Shown here in pieces: positions 40,568-49,581 of a stretch of 64,000 nt of DNA; the first letter of the stretch is position 1; every line of letters begins with the position of its first letter. The notes below the pieces were generated by a model. The model ran no database searches, was not told where the DNA came from, and saw only the letters and a program-made list of their open reading frames with translations. A program made the translations under genes and the position numbers. This stretch comes from Pseudomonas oryzihabitans (GTDB lineage Bacteria; Pseudomonadota; Gammaproteobacteria; Pseudomonadales; Pseudomonadaceae). The stretch lies in NCBI RefSeq assembly GCF_001518815.1, contig NZ_CP013987.1, forward strand, positions 2,192,501 to 2,256,500, given 5' to 3'.

Positions 40568-42783
40568 CCGATCACACCACCGCCTCCGTCGCTCCCCTGG
40601 ACGACGCTCGGCTCTCGGCTGCCGAAGCCGAGTCGCTGGCCCGCGGCGAGCACGGCAATCCCTTCGCCGTGCTTGGTCCCCATCCCGATGGCGAGGGCGT
40701 GATCGTCCGCGCCTTCCTGCCCAACGCCCTGGGTGCTGAGCTGGTCGATCGCGTGAGCGGTCGGCCGCTGGCCCAGATGCAACCGGGACGGGTGCCCGGC
40801 TTGTTCGTCGCGCGGCTGGAATATGCCGCGCCCTACAAGATGGTGATCCGCTGGCCCAGCGGCGTACAGGAAACCGAGGATCCCTATTCCTTCGGGATGC
40901 TGTTGGGAGAAACCGACCTCTATCTGTTCAACGAGGGGCGACACCGCAACCTTGGCGAGACCTTTGGCGCCCAGCGCTGCCAGGTCGACGGCGTGGAGGG
41001 CGTACGCTTCGCGGTCTGGGCACCCAATGCCCGTCGGGTATCGGTCGTCGGGGACTTCAACAGCTGGGACGGGCGCCGGTTGCCCATGCGCCTACGCGCC
41101 AACAGCGGCGTCTGGGAACTGTTCGTGCCGCGCCTGCCGGTGGGAACGGCCTACAAGTACGAGATCCTCGGCCAGCACGGTGTGCTGCCGCTCAAGGCCG
41201 ATCCCATCGCCCTGGCGGCGGAATTGCCCCCGCGTACGGCTTCAGTGGTCGCCGACAACAAGCCCTTCACCTGGCACGACCAGGACTGGATGGCGCGGCG
41301 CCGTGAACTCCAGGGCCTGGAGGCGCCGATATCGGTGTACGAATTGCACGCTGGGTCCTGGCGCCGGGATGGCGGTGACGAAGGTCGCCTGTACAACTGG
41401 CGGGAGCTGGCCGAGCGCCTGATTCCCTACGTTCGCGAAATGGGTTTCACCCATATCGAGCTGTTGCCGATCATGGAGCACCCCTTCAGCGGCTCCTGGG
41501 GTTACCAGCCACTGGGCCAGTTCGCGCCCACCTCGCGTTTCGGCTCGCCGGCTGATTTCGCCGCCTTCGTCGATGCCTGCCACCAGGCGGACATCGGCGT
41601 CATCCTCGACTGGGTACCGGCGCATTTCCCCACCGACGAACATGGCCTGGCCCGCTTCGACGGCACCGCGTTGTACGAGTACGAACATCCCTACGAGGGC
41701 TTCCACCAAGATTGGAACACCTACATCTACAACCTGGGGCGCCATGAGGTGCATGGCTTCATGCTGGCCTCGGCCATGCACTGGCTGAAGCATTTCCACA
41801 TCGACGGCCTGCGGGTCGACGCCGTGGCCTCCATGCTCTACCGCGATTATTCGCGCAAGCAGGGCGAGTGGATCCCCAACATCCATGGCGGCCGCGAGAA
41901 CCTGGAGACCATCGCCTTCCTACGTCATCTCAACGAGGTGGTCCATGAAGAAGCACCGGGTGCCCTGGTGATCGCCGAGGAGTCCACCTCCTGGCCAGGC
42001 GTCAGCGCGCCGGTGAGCGAAGGTGGCCTGGGGTTCGACTTCAAGTGGAACATGGGCTGGATGAACGACACCCTCCACTATGTGGAAGAGGACCCGGTCT
42101 ATCGCCAGTACCACCATCACCAGATGACCTTCGGCCTGGTGTACGCCTGGTCGGAGCGTTTCGTGCTGCCCATCTCCCATGACGAGGTGGTACATGGCAA
42201 GGGCTCGATGATCGAGAAGATGCCGGGTGACGTCTGGCAGAAATTCGCCAATCTGCGCAATTACCTGAGCTTCATGTGGACCCATCCGGGCAAGAAGCTG
42301 CTGTTCATGGGCTGCGAGTTCGGTCAGTGGCGCGAATGGAGCCATGACCGCGAGCTGGACTGGTTCCTGCTGGAGCATGGCACCCATCGCGGTGTGCAGC
42401 AGTTGCTCGCCGATCTCAACCATCTCTATCGTCACGAGCCGGCGTTGCACGAGCGCGACCACCTGCCCGAGGGCTTCGACTGGGTGGTGGGCGATGATAA
42501 CGGCAACAGCGTCTTCGCCTGGCTGCGGCGGGATGCCCAGCAGCGGCCCCTGCTGGTGATCGCCAATTTCACCCCGGTACCGCGTAACGACTATCGAGTG
42601 GGCGTGCCTGCGCTGGGTCACTGGCAGGAGATCTTCAACAGCGATGCCGAGCGCTATGGCGGCTCCAACCTGGGCAATGGTGGCGGCGTGACGGCGGAGG
42701 AGGTCGCGGCCCACGGCCAACCGGCGTCCCTCAACCTGAACCTGCCGCCCCTCGGCCTGCTGGTGTTCAAGCCGCAAGGCTGA
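40564..42783 (+). CDS. glgB: 1,4-alpha-glucan branching enzyme
   Basis: GlgB introduces alpha-1,6 branches into alpha-glucan. The 739-residue protein has tandem N-terminal beta domains (CBM48: [23 protein letters not shown]) and a GH13_9 barrel with nucleophile D419 ([17 protein letters not shown]), [12 protein letters not shown] and [13 protein letters not shown]. The ATG overlaps the treS-mak stop (ATGA), so branching is coupled to the GlgE route, as expected if GlgE builds the linear chains. Two hairpins follow the gene. Confidence 0.97.
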
Positions 42784-42813
42784 TCCGGAGCGCCTTCCGC
42801 GGGCGCTCTGGCT

Positions 42814-42845
42814 GACAAGCATCACCTGTCTGGGTGATGCTTGTC
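42814..42845 (+). terminator. Perfect 13-bp hairpin between glgB and the PL7-like gene
   Basis: GACAAGCATCACC (42814-42826) pairs perfectly with GGTGATGCTTGTC (42833-42845) around a 6-nt loop. A smaller hairpin (42788-42808) lies just before it. No T run follows, so it may act as an mRNA stabiliser, a rho-linked stop or an operator rather than a simple intrinsic terminator. Confidence 0.5.
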
Positions 42846-42869
42846 AGGCATCTGGCAACCGAGAAGCCC

Positions 42870-43598
42870 ATGATCGATCTCGCCGAATGGAATCTGACGG
42901 TACCGGTACCCATGCCTGTGGCTCAGGTACAGACCGCCGAACTCAACAGCAGCGGTTTTCGTAGTCCCTATCTCATGCGGGGCCCAGGCGGCACCTTGTT
43001 GTTCTGGGTGCCGGTGACGGGCACCCCGCAACCCTTCGATGACTATCCCGCCACCGAATTGCGCGAGACGCGACCGGATGGCAGCACCTATGCGTGGAAG
43101 TACCGCGATGCAGATGCGCTGTTGCAGGCGGAAGTCGCCGTACAGCAGGTACCGTCGCGTCCAGAGGTAGTCATCAGCGAGATCGAGGACCAGGCCCGGG
43201 TACCCGCCGCACCCGAACCGCTGTTGCAACTGGTCTACCGGGTGGAGGGCTCGACCGAGGAGGATCGGGGTCAGACGACGCAAGGCCAGCTGATCGCCCG
43301 GCTAAGGGAGAGCCCCAGCGACAGTGCCAAGGAGGTCATTCTGCTGGAACGCCTGCCGCTCAACAGTCGCTTCAGCTACGACATCAAGCTGGCCCGCACC
43401 GGTGTACTCACCGTGCGCGCCCACGGCGCGGGTTCCCGCACGGGAGACCTGGGTCTGCAACTGGATGGCGCCTGGAGCGACCATCACCTGTATTTCAAGG
43501 CAGGCGCCCGCTTGCGCGATGGGGAGGGGCCCGCCAACGAAGGCGGGCGGGTGCTGTTCTACCGCCTGATTTCGATGCACCAGCCCAACAACCGTTGA
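42870..43598 (+). CDS. PL7 alginate-lyase-like protein with altered catalytic residues
   Basis: The 242-residue protein follows the PL7 (alginate lyase 2) jelly-roll pattern: AEWNLTVPVP at the start, SPYLMRGPGGTLLFWVPVTG, YPATELRETRPDG, HLYFKAGARLRDGEGPANEGGRV near the end. It resembles the small P. aeruginosa alginate lyase type in length, with no signal peptide, so it should be cytoplasmic. Three active-site positions differ from the family: A61 replaces the Arg of (R)SELRE, and E104 and E106 replace the Gln and His of QIH. Only Y208 (YFKAG) is kept. It may be a glucan-binding or pseudo-enzyme protein. ATG 42870 was chosen because the fold begins there. Confidence 0.8.
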   Translation: MIDLAEWNLTVPVPMPVAQVQTAELNSSGFRSPYLMRGPGGTLLFWVPVTGTPQPFDDYPATELRETRPDGSTYAWKYRDADALLQAEVAVQQVPSRPEVVISEIEDQARVPAAPEPLLQLVYRVEGSTEEDRGQTTQGQLIARLRESPSDSAKEVILLERLPLNSRFSYDIKLARTGVLTVRAHGAGSRTGDLGLQLDGAWSDHHLYFKAGARLRDGEGPANEGGRVLFYRLISMHQPNNR

Positions 43599-43605
43599 GG
43601 CTGCT

Positions 43606-44655
43606 TCAGCGTGCACCCTGTTCATGCTGCTTGCGTTCTTCCCGGCGGTCGTTGCTGCGCTTGAGCTTCTTGGCGCGGCTTTCCAGGGCGAAGTACAGTA
43701 CGGCAGCGATAAGCAGCGGGACGATGAAATACAGCGTCCGATAGCCAAGCAGGGCGGCGATGATCTTGCCCTGGGAGAGACCGTCATTGGCCAGCAGGGC
43801 GATGAATACCGTCTCCAGCACCCCTACACCGGCCGGGATGTGGACGATGACCATGGCGATGCTGGAGAGCAACAGCACCCCGAGCACATGCAGATAGTCC
43901 ACCTGACGGCCGAGGAAGAGATAGACGATCGCCGCCATGGCCATCCAGTTGACTGACGACACCAGCAGCTGCAGGCAGGCCATGCGCAGCGAGGGCAGGG
44001 CGAGACGCTGCTTGCGGATCGTCCACTCTCGTTGCTTGGCGAAGGTACACACTCCCAGATAGAAGATGATGAAGGCGAGCAGGCCGAAGCCGATCAGGCG
44101 CAAGGTGGTATCGCCGACGAACCAGTTGGGCGGCATGTCCACCACACCGCTGACGAAGATACCGCCGGCCAACAGGACGTAGCCCAGCCAGTTGGTAGCG
44201 ATGCTCAGCGAAAAGATGCGGGTGATGGTGCCGCTGGAAAGTCCTAATCGTGAGTAGAGGCGATACCTCATGCCAATGCCACCCACCCAGGTACTTAGGG
44301 TGAGGGTGAAGGCGTAGCAGATGAAGGACACCAGGAACACCTGGCGCTTGACCAGCTTGTGGCCGCAGTAGGCGCGGCCGATGAGGTCGTAGCAGCCGTA
44401 CATGATGTACGACAGCACCACCAGGCCCCCGACCATGGCGAGGGTGGTGATCTTGTAGCCGGTGAATACTTTCCAGACTTCGCCCCAGTCGACCTTGCGG
44501 GCGTAGATCACCAGCAGGACGATGACCGCGATCAGGAAGACCCAGGCCAGGATGCGTTTGGCCAGGGCCCAGCGGCCGTTCTGCGGCTTGTCCGCGGTCT
44601 GCTGATGGTCCTCGTCGCCCCTGGTATGTTCGAGGGTGTCGCTGCGGCTGCTCAT
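43606..44655 (-). CDS. ybhN: YbhN-like membrane protein (UPF0104/LPG synthase TM family)
   Basis: The 349-residue protein has about eight transmembrane segments (LAWVFLIAVIVLLVIYAR; LAMVGGLVVLSYIMYGCYDLIG; FLVSFICYAFTLTLSTWVGG) and the family's HIPAGVGVLETVF motif. Its N- and C-termini are charged. Relatives include the flippase domain of MprF, but the role of YbhN is not established. The start overlaps the clsB stop, giving the same ybhP-clsB-ybhN order as E. coli. It converges with the PL7-like gene, with a 7-bp gap. Confidence 0.9.
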   Translation of the reverse strand: MSSRSDTLEHTRGDEDHQQTADKPQNGRWALAKRILAWVFLIAVIVLLVIYARKVDWGEVWKVFTGYKITTLAMVGGLVVLSYIMYGCYDLIGRAYCGHKLVKRQVFLVSFICYAFTLTLSTWVGGIGMRYRLYSRLGLSSGTITRIFSLSIATNWLGYVLLAGGIFVSGVVDMPPNWFVGDTTLRLIGFGLLAFIIFYLGVCTFAKQREWTIRKQRLALPSLRMACLQLLVSSVNWMAMAAIVYLFLGRQVDYLHVLGVLLLSSIAMVIVHIPAGVGVLETVFIALLANDGLSQGKIIAALLGYRTLYFIVPLLIAAVLYFALESRAKKLKRSNDRREERKQHEQGAR

Positions 44656-45899
44656 CGTTGGGGATACCTTGAAATCGTGGGGTCCACGCGGTCCTGGGTT
44701 TCGAGCTCGGGCTGAACCGGCGGGCTCACCAATTCGATCTTGGGCGTGTGACCGGGCAGCCAGCCGACCCAGGCAGGGAAATGGCGCAGGAAGTGGAAGA
44801 CCAGCATCGTCTTGGCCAGGTGCCAGTAGGTGCGCTTGGGCACCTTGTTGCTGTCGACGTGCTCGCAGTGATTCTGGATCAGGGATTCCAGGCGCCCGCG
44901 CAGCTCACGGTTGAAGGCGTGGTCGTGAAAGATCAGGTTGCATTCCAGGTTGAGCGACAGGCTCAGGGGATCGAGATTGCTCGATCCTACCGTGGACCAA
45001 TGCTCGTCCATGGTCGCCACCTTGCCATGCAGGGGTCTGAGGCAATACTCATAGATCTCCACCCCGGCCTTGACCAGGTAGTTGTAGAGCATCTGGGCAC
45101 CCACCTTGACGATGGCCATGTCCGGCTCGCCCTGGACGATCAGGACGACCCGTACGCCACGTTGCGCTGCGTTGCGCATCTCTCGCAGCAGGCGATAGCC
45201 CGGGAAGAAATAGGCGTTGGCGATCACCACCTCGCGCTTGGCGTTGCGCAGCATCTCCAGGTAGTGCGTCTCGATGTCGGCACGGTGGTCGTCGTTGTCG
45301 CGAAATACCAGCAGCGCCTGGGCATTGCCCGGATTGCGGTTGTTGGCCGGCTTCTGCGAGCGCTTGCCCCACCAGCGGTGGGTTTCCTCGGGAGAGTTGA
45401 TGGCATCGCGAGCGAAACGGTGGATGTCGTCGACGATGGGACCTTCCACCTCGACGGCATAATCCTGCTTGGCCTCCGGTCCGAAGTCGCCCAGATGCTC
45501 GGCGGAATAGTTGATGCCACCGATGAAACCCAACCGGGCATCTACGACCACGATCTTGCGATGCAGGCGGCGGAAGAGGTTGGTCCTCATTCCCATCACC
45601 AGCGGGCGCGGGTCGTAGTAGCGGAAACGGACCCCGGCATGGACCATCTCGTCGAGAAACTCCCGCGGCAGGTCGGGAGAGCCATAGGCGTCCACGGTGA
45701 TGTCCACCTGGACGCCACGCTTGGCGGCGGTTACCAGCTCCTGCTGCAGGGCTTTGCCGACCTTGTCATAGAAGAGAATGAAGGTCTCGATGATGACTTC
45801 ACGCTCGGCCTCGCGGATCGCTTCGAAGACCCGTGGAAAGAAGTCTTCGCCGTTTTCCAGCAGGGCGATGCGGTTTCCGTCCCGCCATTCGAAATTCAT
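44652..45899 (-). CDS. clsB: Cardiolipin synthase B
   Basis: ClsB is a phospholipase-D-family enzyme that condenses phosphatidylglycerol to cardiolipin. The 415-residue protein (E. coli ClsB has 413) carries two HKD motifs: [20 protein letters not shown] and [21 protein letters not shown]. There is no N-terminal membrane pair, unlike ClsA. The ATG at 45899 overlaps the ybhP stop, and its own stop overlaps ybhN. Confidence 0.95.
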   Translation of the reverse strand: MNFEWRDGNRIALLENGEDFFPRVFEAIREAEREVIIETFILFYDKVGKALQQELVTAAKRGVQVDITVDAYGSPDLPREFLDEMVHAGVRFRYYDPRPLVMGMRTNLFRRLHRKIVVVDARLGFIGGINYSAEHLGDFGPEAKQDYAVEVEGPIVDDIHRFARDAINSPEETHRWWGKRSQKPANNRNPGNAQALLVFRDNDDHRADIETHYLEMLRNAKREVVIANAYFFPGYRLLREMRNAAQRGVRVVLIVQGEPDMAIVKVGAQMLYNYLVKAGVEIYEYCLRPLHGKVATMDEHWSTVGSSNLDPLSLSLNLECNLIFHDHAFNRELRGRLESLIQNHCEHVDSNKVPKRTYWHLAKTMLVFHFLRHFPAWVGWLPGHTPKIELVSPPVQPELETQDRVDPTISRYPQR

Positions 45900-46657
45900 A
45901 GATGGAAGTCCGCAGCCAAGGGGGCATGGTCGGACAGGTGCGACCATGGCTGATTGCCCAGCACCTGTGGGCGACCGACACTGACGTTGCGGGTATAGAT
46001 GCGGTCCAGGCAGAGCAGCGGACGCTTTGCCGGGAAGGTCTTGGGTAGCCGTCCCGCGGTCTTCATGAACACCTCTTCGAGGCCTGCGCCCTGGCCAAGG
46101 ATGTCATTGGCCTTCTGCCGCCAGTCGTTGAAATCCCCGGCCACCACGACAGGCGCGTCGCTGGGCAGGGAATTGATGTGTTCGCAGATCAGCTTCATCT
46201 GCATCTGGCGATGCTTTTCGCGCAGACCCAGATGGACGCAGATGACATGCAGATCCAAGGCCTGATCGGGAATGCGCAGGACGCAGTGAAGCATCCCGCG
46301 TTTTTCCGGACCGGCGATGGAAATGTCGAAGTTGTCGTAACTGACGATGGGAAACTTCGACAGCACCGCATTACCGTGATGGCCGTCCGGGTAGACCGCA
46401 TTTCGCCCGTAGGCGAAATCGGTCCACATCGAATCGGCCAGGAACTCGTACTGCGGCGCAGCCGGCCAGTTCTCGAAGCGCAACGGGTGTTTCTCGTGGG
46501 TGCCCAACACCTCCTGCAAGAAGACAATGTCCGCTGACACCGTCCGCACCGCTTCGCGCAACTCCGGCAAGATGAACTTGCGGTTGAAGGACGTGAAGCC
46601 CTTGTGCGTGTTGATGGTCAGGACCTTGAACGAAAAACCCTGTTGCGCATTCGTCAT
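45896..46657 (-). CDS. ybhP: YbhP-like endonuclease/exonuclease/phosphatase family protein
   Basis: The 253-residue EEP-superfamily protein has [25 protein letters not shown] (metal-binding Glu), [12 protein letters not shown] and the C-terminal [11 protein letters not shown]. Substrate is unknown; the superfamily includes DNA repair nucleases and phospholipid or inositol phosphatases. Its genetic link to clsB and ybhN favours a lipid-related phosphodiester. The ATG overlaps the glgX stop, tying the lipid genes to the glucan operon. Confidence 0.88.
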   Translation of the reverse strand: MTNAQQGFSFKVLTINTHKGFTSFNRKFILPELREAVRTVSADIVFLQEVLGTHEKHPLRFENWPAAPQYEFLADSMWTDFAYGRNAVYPDGHHGNAVLSKFPIVSYDNFDISIAGPEKRGMLHCVLRIPDQALDLHVICVHLGLREKHRQMQMKLICEHINSLPSDAPVVVAGDFNDWRQKANDILGQGAGLEEVFMKTAGRLPKTFPAKRPLLCLDRIYTRNVSVGRPQVLGNQPWSHLSDHAPLAADFHL

Positions 46658-48843
46658 GCCTGGCGCTTCCTCCGCTTGGTCTGGGTCAGCTCGAACAGCA
46701 ATACCGAGCGTCCGGTGACCTGATAGGTTTCTCCGAATTTGAAGACGTCGCCGGTATCCAGGTCAGGCTGATTGGTATCCAGCTGCAGGGACCAATGCTC
46801 GCCCATGGGGACTTCCGGCAGGGTGAAATCCACCACGTCATAGTGAGCATTGACCAGAATCAGCAGCGAGGTATCCGCGCCCTTGCGGCGAATGCCGGTC
46901 GGCTGGGCGCGGCCATCGAGCAGGATGCCCATGCACTTGTTGCTGCCGTCCTGCCACTGCTCGTCGCCCATCTCGGTACCACCGGGCTGCAGCCAGGTGA
47001 CGTCCTTGACGCCCAGTTCCTCGTTGTAGGCACCGGTGAAGAAGCGGCTACGACGCAGCAGGGGATAGCGACGACGCAAGTCGATCAGATTGCGCACGTA
47101 CTCTTGCAGCTCGGCACTCTTGTCGCTGATTTCCCAGTTCACCCAGCCGATTTCGCTGTCCTGGCAGTAACCGTTGTTGTTGCCGCCCTGGGTACGGGCG
47201 AACTCGTCACCCGCCAGCAGCATGGGCGTGCCCTGGGAAAGGAACAGCGTGGCCAGCAGATTGCGCATCTGCCGATAGCGCAGCTCGATGATTTCCGGAT
47301 CGTCGGTCTCGCCTTCGACACCGCAGTTCCACGACAGGTTATGGGAATGACCGTCGTTGTTGCCTTCGCCATTGGCCTCGTTGTGCTTGTCGTTGTACGA
47401 CACGGTATCGGCCAGGGTGAAGCCATCGTGGGCGGTCACGAAGTTCACGGAAGAATAGGGCTTGCGACCGCGACGGTTGAACTTGTCGCCGGAGCCCAGG
47501 AGGATCTTCGCGAAGTCGCCGATCTTGTCTTCGTCACCCTTCCAGAAGGCACGCGCGGTGTCGCGGAAGGTATCGTTCCACTCCATCCAGCCGGGCGGGA
47601 AGTTGCCGACCTGGTAGCCACCGGGGCCACAGTCCCAGGGCTCGGCGATGAGCTTGGTCTCGGCCAGGATCGGATCCTGACGGCAGGCATGCAGGAAACC
47701 GCCGCCTTCGTCGAAACCGTCCGGTTCGCGGCCCAGGATGGTCGCCAGGTCGAAGCGGAAGCCGTCCACACCCATCTCGGTCGCCCAGTAGCGCAGTGAG
47801 TCGGTCACCATCTGCAGGACGCAGGGGTGGCTCATGTTCAGGGTGTTACCGGTGCCGGTGTCGTTGATGTAGTAGCGCGCATCATCAGGCATCAGGCGGT
47901 AGTAGTTGGCGTTGTCGATGCCCTTGAGCGAGAGGGTCGGACCCATCTCGTTGCCTTCGGCGGTATGGTTGTAGACCACGTCGAGAATGACTTCGAGGCC
48001 GGCATTGTGCATGCGCGCGACCATCACCTTGAACTCACCGATGGACTGGCTGGCCATGTAGCGCGAATGCGGGGCGAAGAACGCCAGGGTGTTGTAGCCC
48101 CAGAAGTTTCTCAGGCCCTTTTCCAGCAGGTGGTTGTCGTCGAGGAAGTAGTGGATCGGCATCAGCTCGACGGAGGTCACGCCGAGGGACTTGATGTAGT
48201 CGATCACTTCGCTTTCCTGCAGACCGGAGAAGGTGCCTCGGGCATTCTCGGGCACTGCCGGGTGCAGCATGGTGTAGCCGCGGACGTGGGTCTCATAGAA
48301 CACGGTGCGATCACGCGGGACACGCGGATGGGTGGTGTTACCCCAGGTGAAGGCAGGGTCGATCACCCGGCAGCGCGGCATGAAGGGGGCGCTGTCACGC
48401 TCGTCGAAGGACAGATCGCCATCGGCATGGCCGATGGTGTAGCCGAACAGGGCATCGTTCCACTCCAGCTCACCAACGATCTGCTTGGCGTAGGGATCGA
48501 TCAGCAGCTTGTTGTGGTTGAAGCGATGGCCATTCTGCGGCTCGTAGGGGCCGTGTACACGGTAACCGTAGAGGGTGCCAGGACGGGCATCGGGCAGGTA
48601 GCCGTGCCAGATCTCGTTGGTGAATTCCGGCAGTTCGATGCGCTCGATTTCTTCCTTGCCTTCATCGTCGAAGAGGCAAAGTTCGACCTTGGTGGCGTTG
48701 GCGGAAAAGATGGCGAAGTTCACGCCGGAGCCGTCCCAGGTAGCGCCCAGGGGGTAGGGCAGGCCTTCACGAACACGAGACTTGGACTTACTGATGAAAG
48801 TGGTCGCTTCGGTTAAGGGCTTGTTGGAATCAGTTGAAGTCAT
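46654..48843 (-). CDS. glgX: Glycogen debranching enzyme (GlgX/TreX type)
   Basis: The 729-residue GH13_11 isoamylase-type enzyme hydrolyses alpha-1,6 branches. It has an N-terminal CBM48 domain ([33 protein letters not shown]), [11 protein letters not shown], nucleophile region [14 protein letters not shown], acid/base [16 protein letters not shown], and [27 protein letters not shown]. In this locus it would provide linear maltodextrins for TreY and MalQ. The start is preceded by GAGAG. It leads the operon glgX-ybhP-clsB-ybhN. Confidence 0.96.
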   Translation of the reverse strand: MTSTDSNKPLTEATTFISKSKSRVREGLPYPLGATWDGSGVNFAIFSANATKVELCLFDDEGKEEIERIELPEFTNEIWHGYLPDARPGTLYGYRVHGPYEPQNGHRFNHNKLLIDPYAKQIVGELEWNDALFGYTIGHADGDLSFDERDSAPFMPRCRVIDPAFTWGNTTHPRVPRDRTVFYETHVRGYTMLHPAVPENARGTFSGLQESEVIDYIKSLGVTSVELMPIHYFLDDNHLLEKGLRNFWGYNTLAFFAPHSRYMASQSIGEFKVMVARMHNAGLEVILDVVYNHTAEGNEMGPTLSLKGIDNANYYRLMPDDARYYINDTGTGNTLNMSHPCVLQMVTDSLRYWATEMGVDGFRFDLATILGREPDGFDEGGGFLHACRQDPILAETKLIAEPWDCGPGGYQVGNFPPGWMEWNDTFRDTARAFWKGDEDKIGDFAKILLGSGDKFNRRGRKPYSSVNFVTAHDGFTLADTVSYNDKHNEANGEGNNDGHSHNLSWNCGVEGETDDPEIIELRYRQMRNLLATLFLSQGTPMLLAGDEFARTQGGNNNGYCQDSEIGWVNWEISDKSAELQEYVRNLIDLRRRYPLLRRSRFFTGAYNEELGVKDVTWLQPGGTEMGDEQWQDGSNKCMGILLDGRAQPTGIRRKGADTSLLILVNAHYDVVDFTLPEVPMGEHWSLQLDTNQPDLDTGDVFKFGETYQVTGRSVLLFELTQTKRRKRQA

Positions 48844-49060
48844 TTCGACGCTCTCGGGATAGCTAGGAAGGAAGTAGCTCTGACTCGGCTCTCAATACCT
48901 GCCGGTGGCTGAATCGATACAGATCCGGCTACCTGTATATGAAAGGCCCGAGGCAGCGCAGTTCCAAGCCCTGATGGCTAACCGACAAAGCGTTGTTTTT
49001 TCAAGAAAAAATGAGGAAAAAGGCAGTTGCACGAAGGCCGCAGCGAGGCGGCAGGGGGAA

Positions 49061-49082
49061 GGCCTGGCCGATTGGCCAGGCC
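49061..49082 (-). terminator. Hairpin after the DUF2934 gene
   Basis: GGCCTGGCC (49061-49069) pairs with GGCCAGGCC (49074-49082) with a GATT loop, 10 bp past the stop. No T run is present on the minus strand, so termination may be partial. Confidence 0.5.
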
Positions 49083-49092
49083 GGACATCACA

Positions 49093-49581
49093 TCACTCGC
49101 TGGCGGGGGGCTTGGCCGTCGCCGACTTGGCGCGGGAAGCGCGGGGCTTCTTCGGCGTGGCAGGTGCCACACCTACGCCAGTCGCCTCGACGTTGGCATC
49201 GGCTTTAGCCTTGCTGGCGTTGGTCTTGCTTGCACTGGGCTTGACCGCCTGCTTCACCTTGGAGGCGACCTTCTTGGCGGCCGACTCGACCTTCTCGGTC
49301 ACCGATTCACCAGCGGCTGCGGCCTCGGTGGCAGCCTTCTCGCTGCCACTCTTGGTCTTGCCAGTGGTGCGCGCCTTGCCTGCAACGGGCTTTTCCGCGC
49401 TCGCTGCAGCCGTGGCAGCGCGCGGTTTCTTGGCAGCGGTCTTCTTGGCGACGCCTTCCTGTTCGGCTTCGTACAAGCGGGTCGCCATCTCCCAGTGGCG
49501 ATCATGTTCGTGGGCCGGCCGTCCTTCGGACTCCCAGATCTGATAGGCGAGCTGCTGAATGCGTTCGTCTTTTTGGGTCAT
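49093..49581 (-). CDS. DUF2934 protein with Lys/Ala-rich histone-like tail
   Basis: The 162-residue protein begins with the short DUF2934 motif (ERIQQLAYQIWESEGRPAHEHDRHWEMATRLYEAE, about 5-40). The rest is a low-complexity Ala/Lys/Thr/Ser tail with repeated AAKK, KPRA and KVKQAVKP-like units, comparable with histone H1-like and AlgP-type bacterial tails, suggesting nucleic acid or polyanion binding. Its ATG overlaps the treY stop. A DUF2934 gene occupies the equivalent position in the P. aeruginosa locus. The function is unknown. Confidence 0.85.
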   Translation of the reverse strand: MTQKDERIQQLAYQIWESEGRPAHEHDRHWEMATRLYEAEQEGVAKKTAAKKPRAATAAASAEKPVAGKARTTGKTKSGSEKAATEAAAAGESVTEKVESAAKKVASKVKQAVKPSASKTNASKAKADANVEATGVGVAPATPKKPRASRAKSATAKPPASE

